Part shown: positions 35,580-43,949 of the stretch, piece by piece
How positions within the stretch are numbered: position 1 is the first letter of the stretch
How the letters are laid out: every line of letters starts with the position of its first letter
Source of the DNA: JAAYCI01 sp964369525
GTDB lineage: Bacteria > Bacillota > Clostridia > Oscillospirales > Ruminococcaceae
Assembly (NCBI GenBank): GCA_964369525.1
Contig: CAYJEW010000014.1
Coordinates: 1 to 46,956, forward strand
Length of the DNA stretch: 46,956 nt
Direction of reading: 5' to 3'
Notes under the pieces: generated by a model
Seen by the model: the letters and a program-made list of their open reading frames with translations, nothing else
The model's database searches: none
Told to the model about the DNA's origin: nothing
Program-made: the position numbers and the translations under genes

Positions 35580-36824
35580 ATGAAATATGTAACCGAGGCA
35601 ATGTGTATTCAATGTGAGCGCACCCACGCGCCTACCCCCACCATTACCACCTGCCCACACTGCGGCGGCCTGCTTGACGTTCGCTACAACTACACCGCCA
35701 TTGCGCAAAGTGTTACCAAAGATACATTTGCACAGCGAGGTGAGCGAAGCATGTGGCGCTACCGCGAATTTTTACCTATAGAGGACAACAGCGTGTTTGA
35801 CGCGCTGCGCATTGGTGGCTCGCCATTATACCACGCAAAGCGCCTTGGCACTGAGCTTTGCATGCCAAATCTATACATAAAAGACGACGGGCAAAACCCC
35901 ACCTCCAGCTTAAAAGACCGTGCCTCGGCTCTTGCCATTGTGAAAGCCGTAGAAGCTAAGGCCGACACTGTGGCATGTTCTTCCACCGGCAATGCGGCGT
36001 CGTCGCTGGCGGGAAGCGCGGCCGCCTGCGGGCTTAAAAGCTATATATTTGTGCCACAGCGTGCCCCGCAAGGCAAACTGGCGCAACTACTTGTATTTGG
36101 CGCTAATGTTATAAGCGTGCAGGGTAGCTACGAAGATACATTTGCTCTATCTGCCATGGCAATAGAGCGCTGGGGCTGGTACAACCGCAACGCGGCTATA
36201 AACCCATACCTAATAGAGGGGAAAAAGACAGTGGCTTTAGAGATTGCAGAACAACTCAGCTGGCAGGTGCCTGATTTTGTTGCGGTATCGGTGGGAGACG
36301 GTTGCACAATTGCAGGGGTTTTTAAAGGTTTTGAAGAGCTGTACCTTGCAGGGATAACCGACAAGATACCACGCTTGATAAGTGTGCAGGCAGAAGGCTG
36401 CTGCCCTATAAACACAGCGGTGAACACCCACAGCGACACGCTAGCCCCCATGCCCGAAGACACGATTGCTGACAGCATTGCCGTGGGTGTGCCACGCAAC
36501 TTTACAAAGGCACTGCATGCCATACGCCGCTCGGGCGGCATTACGGTAAATGTGAGTGATGACGAGATACTGGCCGCCATGCAATTATTGGGTAAAACAA
36601 GCGGCGTGTTTGGCGAGCCCGCAGGGGTTGCTGCCACCGCAGGGGTGGTAAAAGCGGTGGCGAGCGGTCTTGTGCCGCAGGATGCCTCGGTGGTGAGCAT
36701 TGTGACCGGCAACGGCCTAAAGGACATTGCCAGTGCTATAAAAGCAGTTGGTGCGCCGCTACAATCGGAGCCAAGTATGCAAAGCTTGCTTGATGCTTTT
36801 GCGGCTGTAGGTGGGCCTGCATAG
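35580..36824 (+). CDS. thrC: Threonine synthase
   Basis: This PLP enzyme converts O-phosphohomoserine to threonine. The 414-residue protein has an N-terminal zinc ribbon (Cys 9, 12, 25, 28), the PLP Lys112 in SSLKDRAS, SSTGNAASS for phosphate/substrate binding, and VTGNGLKD near the end. AAGGAG lies 7 bases before the ATG. It is a single-gene unit with a terminator at 36882. Neighbouring homoserine-using metY suggests amino-acid synthesis genes scattered in this region, not an operon. Confidence 0.92.
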   Translation: MKYVTEAMCIQCERTHAPTPTITTCPHCGGLLDVRYNYTAIAQSVTKDTFAQRGERSMWRYREFLPIEDNSVFDALRIGGSPLYHAKRLGTELCMPNLYIKDDGQNPTSSLKDRASALAIVKAVEAKADTVACSSTGNAASSLAGSAAACGLKSYIFVPQRAPQGKLAQLLVFGANVISVQGSYEDTFALSAMAIERWGWYNRNAAINPYLIEGKKTVALEIAEQLSWQVPDFVAVSVGDGCTIAGVFKGFEELYLAGITDKIPRLISVQAEGCCPINTAVNTHSDTLAPMPEDTIADSIAVGVPRNFTKALHAIRRSGGITVNVSDDEILAAMQLLGKTSGVFGEPAGVAATAGVVKAVASGLVPQDASVVSIVTGNGLKDIASAIKAVGAPLQSEPSMQSLLDAFAAVGGPA

Positions 36825-36881
36825 CGCAGCGTGTATCCCCTGCACATTGGATTTAACGAATACATTTATGCCTGTATAGCT

Positions 36882-36930
36882 TAAAAGCCCTTTGCGATAC
36901 TCTTTAAGTATTGCCAAGGGCTTTTATTTT
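36882..36930 (+). terminator. Terminator of thrC
   Basis: AAAAGCCCTT pairs with AAGGGCTTTT, extended inward by ATACT/AGTAT, and is followed by TATTTTT. Confidence 0.8.
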
Positions 36931-37046
36931 TCATACAAAAGCTTAGTTGAATTAAACTGTGAGACATAAGTTATTAGACGGTTTAACAAGCTGCTTTTGA
37001 TTAAATAAGCGTGTGCGGTTAGCAAAAGTAAAGTTAAAATGCATGC

Positions 37047-37091
37047 AAAAAAGCCGCTTATCTATGCTAATTTGCATAGGTAAGCGGCTTT
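37047..37091 (-). terminator. Terminator facing the MltG-like gene
   Basis: AAAGCCGCTTA and TAAGCGGCTTT, extended by CTATGC/GCATAG, form an almost perfect 18-base stem. On the minus strand it is followed by TTTTTT, about 200 bases after the gene's stop. Confidence 0.75.
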
Positions 37092-37290
37092 AAATTGGTC
37101 GTGAGGTATATAGAGCTTATTAACTGGTTAGCTCTAGCTAATTTACCTGCTTTCACAGTGGCATTTACATGATTGCATTGCAATTTTAAGTAGTACTTAT
37201 GGCCTGCCTATACCGCTGGATGTATATAGATATTTCACCGGCAGGCACAAAGGCGCACATGAATTTATGTTATAGGCAAAGCACGCCCGC

Positions 37291-38166
37291 TTACAGGCCT
37301 GCGGCCTCTACGTTTATTAAGTGTTGTTCATATGTTTCGGCAAAGTGGTAGGTTTGCTCGCTATCGGTAACAAAATAAAAGTAGTTGGTGTCGGCAGGGT
37401 TTAGCGCCGCCATGATGGCCTGAATGCCCGGGTTGCATATAGGCCCTGCCGGTAGTGCATCACATTTGTAGGTGTTGTAATAATCGTTATATCTATCTTC
37501 ATCGCCGGTGATAAACGGCTTTATTGCGCCCTCTACATAGTTGATTGTAACGTCGGTTTGCAGGCGCATGCCAATCTCGAGGCGATTGTGCAGCACCGAT
37601 GATACCAGCGCCATTATGTCCTGCCCAAACGATTCTTTTTCAATAATGGAAGCCATAGTTAAAATCTCGTCGGTTGTGTAGCCGCTTTCGGCAATTGCCT
37701 GTGCTATCTCGCCTTGTAGCTCTAGCTCCAGCTGGTTTAGCATGGTACGTGCAATCTCTTCAGGGGTTGCGGTGGTGTAAAACTCGTATGTGTTTGGAAA
37801 GAGGTAGCCCTCCAGTGTAAAACAGCGGTTTTCATTATACGGCTGCGCTGCTATGAGTGGCGAGGAGGAATAGTCTGCCGTTTGGGTTGCGCTAATAAAC
37901 TCTGCGGCGGTGCATATACCCATCTCTTCCAGCTGCATGCCTATGCGCGCCAATGTATAGCCCTCGGGCACGGTGAGCGTGAAGGTGGCGGCCTGCCCGC
38001 TTTGGGTAGACGACGCTTGTGTTGCCGATGTGGTGGCCTGCTCGCCCTGTGAGGAGGATTCTATAACTTCAGAAGCTGCTGAGGAATGCGACATAGAAGT
38101 TTCGCTGCCTGTGCAGCCTACCAGTAGCATGGCAAATACCGCAAATAAACAGATTATCTTTTTCAT
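37291..38166 (-). CDS. MltG-like endolytic murein transglycosylase, lipoprotein form
   Basis: MltG cuts nascent peptidoglycan strands and helps to set glycan length. This 291-residue version carries a lipoprotein signal (MLLVGC, Cys 18) and a Ser/Thr-rich linker (20-60) where the usual enzyme has a membrane helix. A LysM-like start (FTLTVPEGYTLARIGMQLEEMG) precedes the YceG domain with LEGYLFPNTYEF, the catalytic Glu176 in ASIIEKES and RLEIGMRLQTDVTINY. All catalytic residues seem intact. AAGGAG precedes the ATG. The protein is shorter than typical MltG and a cell may also carry a canonical copy. Confidence 0.87.
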   Translation of the reverse strand: MKKIICLFAVFAMLLVGCTGSETSMSHSSAASEVIESSSQGEQATTSATQASSTQSGQAATFTLTVPEGYTLARIGMQLEEMGICTAAEFISATQTADYSSSPLIAAQPYNENRCFTLEGYLFPNTYEFYTTATPEEIARTMLNQLELELQGEIAQAIAESGYTTDEILTMASIIEKESFGQDIMALVSSVLHNRLEIGMRLQTDVTINYVEGAIKPFITGDEDRYNDYYNTYKCDALPAGPICNPGIQAIMAALNPADTNYFYFVTDSEQTYHFAETYEQHLINVEAAGL

Positions 38167-38294
38167 GGTATTCTCCTTCGTATCTTTTTTGATGCCTTGT
38201 ACAAAACAGGCTTTATACTATCACAAATTTGTGAACAATTAAAGAAGCAGCCTGCAAGGTGTGCACGCTGCTTTAAGGTTTGGTTATGTTGCTT

Positions 38295-39305
38295 TTAAAA
38301 CTTTGCGCCGCAATCGCCACAAAATTCTAGCGTTTCATTGGGGGTTTGCATCGTATTGCCGCATTTGGTGCAGTGGTACGTTTTGCTTATTAGTTGCGGC
38401 TCACCGCATTTGGTGCAAAACTTGCTGTTGTTTTCCCTGCCGCAACTACAGGTCCACTGCGGTTGCGGGGGTGTGGGTTTTGTTATTTGAGAGGGCTGAG
38501 CTATTGACCTAAGCAACGCTGTGCCTTCGGCCGATAATTTTGGCTCGGACATGCTACATGCTACAAGTTTTATGCCCTGCTGGCGCCATTTTTCGCACAA
38601 GAGAGCTTGCATCTCTTGCAAAAGCGGCGTGGTATTTTTTGCAAGTGTGTTGGGCGGCACATTTTTTACGGCTAAGGCGGCAAACGCATGTGGTAGCGCG
38701 TTTTTCCAGTCGGGTTTTATGGCGGCTTCCATCATAGCTGTTGTGTAGTGTTTTGCTATGCCACCTATACGGTTATGAAAAAACAAAACCGGATTTTCAA
38801 TGATATAGCTATACTCGCCATGCAGGCGCAGTGAAAGCATACCACCCTCCACCGGATACTGTATTGCACCCGGCGTACCGTATAGGTTTTCTTCTATCGG
38901 TTGCAGATTGCAATAGTATAGATACACAGGCTCTGTTGGTTGGCCAAGCTGGGCAAAGCTACGGCCTGTTGTTTGCTGTAGTGTTTTTACCTCTTGCGAA
39001 AGCTTGCCTATCAGCAGGCTTTCGGGAGCGTCGCTTTGGTAAATATACTCACCCGGCTGTGCACATATGTCGCAGATTTTGCCCTCGCTCACCAGCAGTG
39101 CACACTGCCCCTCCTGCACCAAAATAATTGCGCCGTTGGCCAGCTGAGGTGCGGCACTGTTTTTGGCGGTGTCTTTTGTGGGATTTTGATTTTCACCATA
39201 GCAAAACAGCCATTCCTGCGTGGGTTTTGGCCCTTCGAAGCGCAGGCGCCAATCGTCGGACGCAACGCTGTGTGCAAGGCTTGATTGTATAGCAACTAAT
39301 CCCAT
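38295..39305 (-). CDS. SPFH-domain protein with C-terminal zinc ribbons (YdjI-like)
   Basis: The 336-residue protein opens with MGLVAIQSSLAHSVASDDW, then an SPFH/band-7-like domain (about 50-260) starting ANGAIILVQEGQCALLVSEGK, as in B. subtilis YdjI. Residues about 280-336 hold paired CxC/CxxC knuckles (CSCGRENNSKFCTKCG and YHCTKCG...FCGDCG), two zinc ribbons. YdjI-type proteins are linked to envelope-stress systems with PspA-like partners, but none is next to this gene. The start at 39305 is chosen because GGGAGGG lies 7 bases upstream. Confidence 0.78.
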   Translation of the reverse strand: MGLVAIQSSLAHSVASDDWRLRFEGPKPTQEWLFCYGENQNPTKDTAKNSAAPQLANGAIILVQEGQCALLVSEGKICDICAQPGEYIYQSDAPESLLIGKLSQEVKTLQQTTGRSFAQLGQPTEPVYLYYCNLQPIEENLYGTPGAIQYPVEGGMLSLRLHGEYSYIIENPVLFFHNRIGGIAKHYTTAMMEAAIKPDWKNALPHAFAALAVKNVPPNTLAKNTTPLLQEMQALLCEKWRQQGIKLVACSMSEPKLSAEGTALLRSIAQPSQITKPTPPQPQWTCSCGRENNSKFCTKCGEPQLISKTYHCTKCGNTMQTPNETLEFCGDCGAKF

Positions 39306-39396
39306 AAAAAACACCCTCCCTGTTGTACCACTACGCACGCGCTTATTATACTTGAATTTACAATATTTGCAAAGGGTAAATATACGTAGTTTTATA

Positions 39397-39426
39397 TTGA
39401 CATCTATGCGTATCTTAGAGTATCAT
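39397..39426 (+). promoter_or_regulatory. Predicted promoter of the MaoC/PhaJ gene
   Basis: A perfect TTGACA is followed after 18 bases by TATCAT, about 46 bases before the ATG. Confidence 0.6.
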
Positions 39427-39471
39427 TTTTTTAGGCAACTATATTTATTTACTATAAAGGAGATTATTGCA

Positions 39472-39891
39472 ATGGTAGGAAAATCTATAACCGAGATGAA
39501 CATAGGCGACAGCGCCTATTTTGAAAAAACTATTAGTGAAACCGACGTATATATGTTTGCGGGCGTTACGGGAGACCTTAACCCTGCGCACATAAACGAA
39601 GTATATGCCTCGGGCACACGCTTTAAAAAGCGTATTGCACACGGCATGCTGTCTGCCGGGCTTGTGTCTGGCGTTATGGCTATGCAGTTGCCTGGCCCCG
39701 GCACAATTTACCTCGGCCAAACGCTGAAATTTACCGCACCTGTGTATATTGGCGACACCATTAAAGCCACTGTTACCGTAACCGAGCTGAATGTGGAAAA
39801 AAATGTGGTAAAGCTAAGCACCGTGTGTACCAACCAAGACGGTGTTATGGTGCTGGATGGCATTGCCACAGGTATGCCTGTAAAAAAATAA
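39472..39891 (+). CDS. MaoC-family (R)-specific enoyl-CoA hydratase (PhaJ-like)
   Basis: The 139-residue single hot-dog protein has the hydratase-2 motif GDLNPAH with catalytic Asp35 and His40, then KKRIAHGMLSAG. It should hydrate trans-2-enoyl-CoA to (R)-3-hydroxyacyl-CoA. AAAGGAG lies 9 bases before the ATG. With the SDR at 33663 it could interconvert 3-oxoacyl-, (R)-3-hydroxyacyl- and enoyl-CoA, with the phosphotransacylase acting on the saturated product; this link is inferred. Confidence 0.88.
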   Translation: MVGKSITEMNIGDSAYFEKTISETDVYMFAGVTGDLNPAHINEVYASGTRFKKRIAHGMLSAGLVSGVMAMQLPGPGTIYLGQTLKFTAPVYIGDTIKATVTVTELNVEKNVVKLSTVCTNQDGVMVLDGIATGMPVKK

Positions 39892-39957
39892 CCAACAGCA
39901 ATATTTCTTATCTTCTCTGAAACATATTAACTCAACATAATTATAGGAGAAAATATT

Positions 39958-40872
39958 ATGCGTTTACTTACACGTTCGGACTTTGACGGGCTTGCTTGTG
40001 CAGCGTTGCTTAAAGAGCTTGGTGTGATTGACGAGTGGAAATTTGTGCATCCAAAAGATCTGCAAGACGGTCTTGTGGAGGTTACCGATAACGATGTGCT
40101 AGCCAATGTGCCTTATGTAAAGGGTGCTAACCTTTGGTTTGACCATCACTCCAGCGAGAGCGAGCGTATTGGCGACAAGGCAGAGTTTGCCGGCGAAAGC
40201 CGCCTGGAAGACAGCGCCGCGCGTGTTATTTATGAATACTACGGCGGCAAACAGCGCCTTGAGCATTTTGAGGCTATGGTTCGTGCTGTGGATAAAGTAG
40301 ACGCGGCAAAACTTACACGAGAAGAGATTTTAAACCCTGACGGCTGGGTATTGCTTGGGTTTATTATGGACCCCCGCACAGGCCTTGGGCGCTTCCGCGA
40401 TTTTCGCATTAGTAACTACCAGCTGATGGAAAAGCTGATAGAAGAGGTGCGTACAAAAAATATTGACGAAATTTTAGCCGACCCCGATGTGAAAGAGCGT
40501 TGCGAGCTGTACTTTGAGCAGGATGCTTTGTTCCGCGAAATGGTGGAAAAACAAACCTACACTAAGGGCAATGCTATTGTGTCTGACCTGCGTGGGCTGG
40601 AAACAATATATACAGGCAACCGCTTTTTGGTTTACAGCCTATACCCCGAGCAAAACATTAGTTTATGGATTGTGGACGGACGCGCCAAGCTTAACTGCCC
40701 TATTGCTGTTGGGCATAGCGTGCTTAACCGCACCAGCAAAACCGATGTGGGCAGCCTGATGCTTAAGTATGGTGGCGGTGGCCACCCGCAGGTTGGTACC
40801 TGCCAGGTACCTTACGGCGATGCAGACCGAGTTATTGAAGAACTTTTGGAAAAGATTAACAGCGACGGCTAA
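39958..40872 (+). CDS. DHH-family phosphoesterase
   Basis: This soluble 304-residue protein has the DHH superfamily motifs: RSDFDGLA at 6-13, WFDHHSS near 61-67, VDKVD near 110-114, and a DHHA1-type end with GGGGHPQVGTCQV. It lacks the membrane, PAS and GGDEF parts of GdpP. Candidates are nanoRNA/pApA hydrolase, exopolyphosphatase or another small phosphoesterase; the sequence alone does not choose. AGGAG lies 8 bases before the ATG. It is separated from the hydratase by 66 bases and from the glycan cluster by a hairpin. Confidence 0.8.
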   Translation: MRLLTRSDFDGLACAALLKELGVIDEWKFVHPKDLQDGLVEVTDNDVLANVPYVKGANLWFDHHSSESERIGDKAEFAGESRLEDSAARVIYEYYGGKQRLEHFEAMVRAVDKVDAAKLTREEILNPDGWVLLGFIMDPRTGLGRFRDFRISNYQLMEKLIEEVRTKNIDEILADPDVKERCELYFEQDALFREMVEKQTYTKGNAIVSDLRGLETIYTGNRFLVYSLYPEQNISLWIVDGRAKLNCPIAVGHSVLNRTSKTDVGSLMLKYGGGGHPQVGTCQVPYGDADRVIEELLEKINSDG

Positions 40873-40902
40873 AGCACACTAGCCGCACCAATGTATAAAC
40901 AT

Positions 40903-40938
40903 TATCCCCGACAGGTGATTGAGCATCTGCCGGGGGTA
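40903..40938 (+). terminator. Terminator-like hairpin after the DHH gene
   Basis: TATCCCCGaCAG pairs with CTGcCGGGGGTA (one mismatch) and is followed by TTTATTGGG, a weak T tract. It lies in the 86 bases before the next gene and may be partly read through. Confidence 0.5.
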
Positions 40939-40958
40939 TTTATTGGGAGGACCAAGCA

Positions 40959-42236
40959 ATGCCTAAACAGAACAAGCCCGACATATTACCAAAAAACGCA
41001 CTGCAAGGTGTATCCCGCTTTGTGGACAAAACCGACAAGCTGGAAAACCGTTTTCGGCAGTTTTTGTTTCGTGTGCGTATGCCTATATTTTTTATTGCCG
41101 TAACGGTGGTTGCGCTTATTGCGCGCGTTGCGTTTTACGAGTTTGTGTCGGGAGATTTCCACTGGGCTTTAGACCCTTGGCTGAACGAACTACGCGATTA
41201 CGGTGGTTTTAATGCGCTTGTTATACCCTTTGGCAACTACACCTCGCCATATCAATATTTGATGGCTGCAATGACCTATATCCCGGGGCTTGATAATTTG
41301 ATGGTTGTTAAGATACCCTCTATTACGGCCGACTTTGTGCTTGCGGCATCGTGCGCATGGTTTGTGTGGATATTTACAAAAAGCAAATGGCGTTCAGCAA
41401 TTAGCTATGCCCTTTTGCTGATACTGCCAAGCGTGCTTTTAAATTCGTCTGCCTGGGGGCAGTGCGATGCAATGTATACCACTATTTTGGTGTTGTTCTT
41501 ATGCATGTTTTTCAAGAAGAAAACAGGCCTTGCGCTGTTTTTATACGGGTTTGCTTTGGCCATTAAGATTCAGGCTGTGTTTGTTATGCCGGCTGTGCTT
41601 TTTTTATGGCTGTGCGGAAAGCTACGCATACGCCACCTTTTGGCAACCGCGCTTGGTTATTTTGTGGCGTTTGTGCCTGCCATGATAGTGAAGGGCGACC
41701 TGTCTCCGCTTTGGTATGCATATACAATGCAGACAAACACCGTTAACGAAACGCTGCATGCCAATATTCCAAACGGCGTTACATTTTTTACCGGGTTTGA
41801 GGGCGGAAACCTTGAGATGATATCCACAGCGCTTATTATGATTTGCATAATTCTGCTGGGGGCTACCGCAATGTATTGCTGGCAGAAAAAAGATGCATTC
41901 ACAAACGAAAGCATGTTTGTTTTAATTGCATTCATAGGCTTGCTTGTGCCGTTTATACTGCCTGCTATGCGTGACCGCTATTTCTTTTCGATTGAGGTGT
42001 TTAGCCTATTATATGCTGTTATTAGGCCATCAAGGTTTTATCTGCCGGTATTGATGCAGCTTGGAATTTTGCCGCATTATATGTTCTACTTAGAGGCCGC
42101 TGAAAATCGATTTGCCCCGTGGAACGTATTTTTAATACTTGCGGTTTTGGTTGTGCTGTTTTGGGACCTTGTTCAGCATCTTAGCAAAACCACTGCGGTG
42201 CACACCATTGATATACCAATAGAGCCTCTTGAGTAG
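40959..42236 (+). CDS. Polytopic GT-C-like glycosyltransferase
   Basis: The 425-residue membrane protein has about ten hydrophobic helices after a 40-residue basic N-terminus. The first external loop has GDFHWALDPWLNELRDYGGF, an Asp-containing motif like those of GT-C enzymes (PMT/PIG-M/DUF2029 groups) that take sugars from polyprenyl-phosphate carriers. Later it has SSAWGQCDAMYTT and PAMRDRYFF, also seen in such mannosyl/glucosyltransferase-like proteins. GGGAGG lies 8 bases before the ATG. The nearby GT2-GtrA fusion could make and flip the lipid-linked sugar it would use. Confidence 0.75.
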   Translation: MPKQNKPDILPKNALQGVSRFVDKTDKLENRFRQFLFRVRMPIFFIAVTVVALIARVAFYEFVSGDFHWALDPWLNELRDYGGFNALVIPFGNYTSPYQYLMAAMTYIPGLDNLMVVKIPSITADFVLAASCAWFVWIFTKSKWRSAISYALLLILPSVLLNSSAWGQCDAMYTTILVLFLCMFFKKKTGLALFLYGFALAIKIQAVFVMPAVLFLWLCGKLRIRHLLATALGYFVAFVPAMIVKGDLSPLWYAYTMQTNTVNETLHANIPNGVTFFTGFEGGNLEMISTALIMICIILLGATAMYCWQKKDAFTNESMFVLIAFIGLLVPFILPAMRDRYFFSIEVFSLLYAVIRPSRFYLPVLMQLGILPHYMFYLEAAENRFAPWNVFLILAVLVVLFWDLVQHLSKTTAVHTIDIPIEPLE

Positions 42237-42342
42237 CACATGGGTTTGGCTAAGGGTAAGCGTTTTTGTAAAATGCTCGTTATATAGTGAATTTTAAGGC
42301 AATATACTTTGTTGCGCAATAATGTACTGTTTGCCGCGATAA

Positions 42343-42372
42343 TTGACAAGGATTATTTTTTTATAGTATTAT
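42343..42372 (+). promoter_or_regulatory. Predicted promoter of the deacetylase gene
   Basis: A perfect TTGACA is followed after 18 bases by TATTAT in an AT-rich stretch between the two glycan genes. Confidence 0.6.
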
Positions 42373-42431
42373 ATAGGGTGCACGGTTTTAATTTTTAAAG
42401 TTTTCTTCCCTACATTTTAAAAGGAATGTTT

Positions 42432-43880
42432 ATGCGAGCAAATATTGCAAAGTTATATTTTTTAAAGTTTTTGTGCCGAGCCGGCATTAGCGCCATGTTG
42501 CTTATGGTGCTTTTGTGTAGCACGGCATTTACTGCGTTTGCCACATCGGCGCCTGAGGGTAGCGGAGAAACAGCCGATACACAGATTACCGAGGGGGTTT
42601 CGGTTATATTATCGGATGGGCAAAGCGCTACCACCGTTACAGACGAGTATACCGGCAGCTACATATTCCTTGCAGATGCAGAAATTGAGATAACTTCTGA
42701 AAGCGCTTTTTCTTATATTTATATTATTTGGGACACTCCCCCCGAGCCTTGGCAGCTTACTGCAGGCGGCAGCGGCGGCGGCATACACGGCGTAAATGGA
42801 TTTTTGCACGAGCTGGTAGTGCTAAGCAGCCCTGTAAACGAGGCTACCATAATACTAAGTGAAGCAGAGCACCGCCTGTGTGACATATATCTTTTTGGCG
42901 AGGGCGAGCTACCCGATTGGGTGCAACAGTGGCAGCCTATATTGCCGCAAGCAGATATGCTAGTACTGTCTACCCATGGTGACGACGAGTTTTTGTTTTA
43001 CGGCGGCACGCTTCCCACATATGCCGGCGAGCGCGAGCTGGACGTTCAGGTGGTGTACCTTACAAACCACTGGGGCGAGCGATACCGCCCACACGAGCAG
43101 CTTAACGGGCTTTGGACAGCCGGGGTTACGGCATATCCGCTGATGGGCCCCTTCCCCGACCTTTATGCCTCCAAAGAAGGCCTAGAGGCTGCCATGGCTA
43201 CATATGGCTACGACGAGGTGCTCGAGTTTCAGGTGGGGCTTTTGCGGCGCTTTAAACCGCAGGTTGTTGTGGGGCATGATTTGAACGGCGAATATGGCCA
43301 CGGCGCGCACATGCTAAACTCTGAAACACTTATAGATGCATTACCGCTTGCGTCAGACCCTGCCGCATATACAGATAGCGCCGAAACATATGGCGTGTGG
43401 GACGTACCTAAAACCTACCTGCATCTTTACCCTGAAAACGAAATAGAAATGAACTGGAGCATACCGCTTGAAAACTTTGGCGGCGCTACCTCTTACGACA
43501 TTGCGGTGGATGCATTTGCGCAGCACGTATCTCAAACTATATATTACGAGGTTACCCTCACCCCTACCTACCACTGGCAAAACTGTCAACTTTTTGGGCT
43601 GTATCGCTCTTTGGTAGGGCCAGACGTAGCACAAGACGATATGTTTGAAAATATAGATTTAAACCCGCCAGCTGCGGAGTCTTCGGCGCAGTCGGAGATA
43701 AGCACTTCTTCTTTACCTGCAAGCAGTGTACAAAGCGCAGCTGTGTCTTCACAAGCACCGCCACAACAACAAGAAGATACCCCTATTGTGCTGGCGTTTG
43801 TGGTTACGCTGGCGGTGCTGGCGCTGCTGGTGGTAGCCATACTATTTGGCACAAGGCAGCGTGGCAGACGGCGCCGATAG
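42432..43880 (+). CDS. Secreted, membrane-anchored PIG-L family deacetylase
   Basis: The 482-residue protein has an N-terminal signal (helix ending STAFTAFAT), a beta-rich domain (about 35-170) containing a Gly-rich SGGGIHG turn, the PIG-L/LmbE domain (about 175-390), a Ser/Gln-rich stalk and a C-terminal membrane helix with an Arg-rich tail. The zinc motif is THGDDE where most relatives have HPDDE, and the later ligands are in GHDLNGEYGHGAH. It probably removes N-acetyl groups from GlcNAc-containing glycans outside the cell. The ATG at 42432 is used because AAAAGGA spaces correctly to it, not to the ATG six bases earlier. Confidence 0.85.
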   Translation: MRANIAKLYFLKFLCRAGISAMLLMVLLCSTAFTAFATSAPEGSGETADTQITEGVSVILSDGQSATTVTDEYTGSYIFLADAEIEITSESAFSYIYIIWDTPPEPWQLTAGGSGGGIHGVNGFLHELVVLSSPVNEATIILSEAEHRLCDIYLFGEGELPDWVQQWQPILPQADMLVLSTHGDDEFLFYGGTLPTYAGERELDVQVVYLTNHWGERYRPHEQLNGLWTAGVTAYPLMGPFPDLYASKEGLEAAMATYGYDEVLEFQVGLLRRFKPQVVVGHDLNGEYGHGAHMLNSETLIDALPLASDPAAYTDSAETYGVWDVPKTYLHLYPENEIEMNWSIPLENFGGATSYDIAVDAFAQHVSQTIYYEVTLTPTYHWQNCQLFGLYRSLVGPDVAQDDMFENIDLNPPAAESSAQSEISTSSLPASSVQSAAVSSQAPPQQQEDTPIVLAFVVTLAVLALLVVAILFGTRQRGRRRR

Positions 43881-43949
43881 CTTTTAGCGGTGATGTACAA
43901 TTTTACAAATTTTATTTAGCGGGCGGCTACGTCTGCGAAGGGTGGCACC

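Larger units (their letters stand above)
36825..37290. other. Convergent intergenic region with tandem hairpins
   Basis: These 466 bases separate thrC (+) from the MltG-like gene (-). They contain two terminator-like hairpins and smaller inverted repeats (TTAGCT/AGCTAA near 37123, GCCTGCC/GGCAGGC flanking 37203-37247). No gene is evident on either strand. Confidence 0.6.

Noticed and set aside
36128..36865. A 245-residue minus-strand frame opposite thrC
   Set aside because: thrC shows all threonine synthase motifs. The opposite frame has no recognisable motif, no ribosome site, and composition typical of antisense shadows.
42426..42431. ATG at 42426 as the start of the deacetylase
   Set aside because: It overlaps the AAAAGGA ribosome site, which spaces correctly only to the ATG at 42432.
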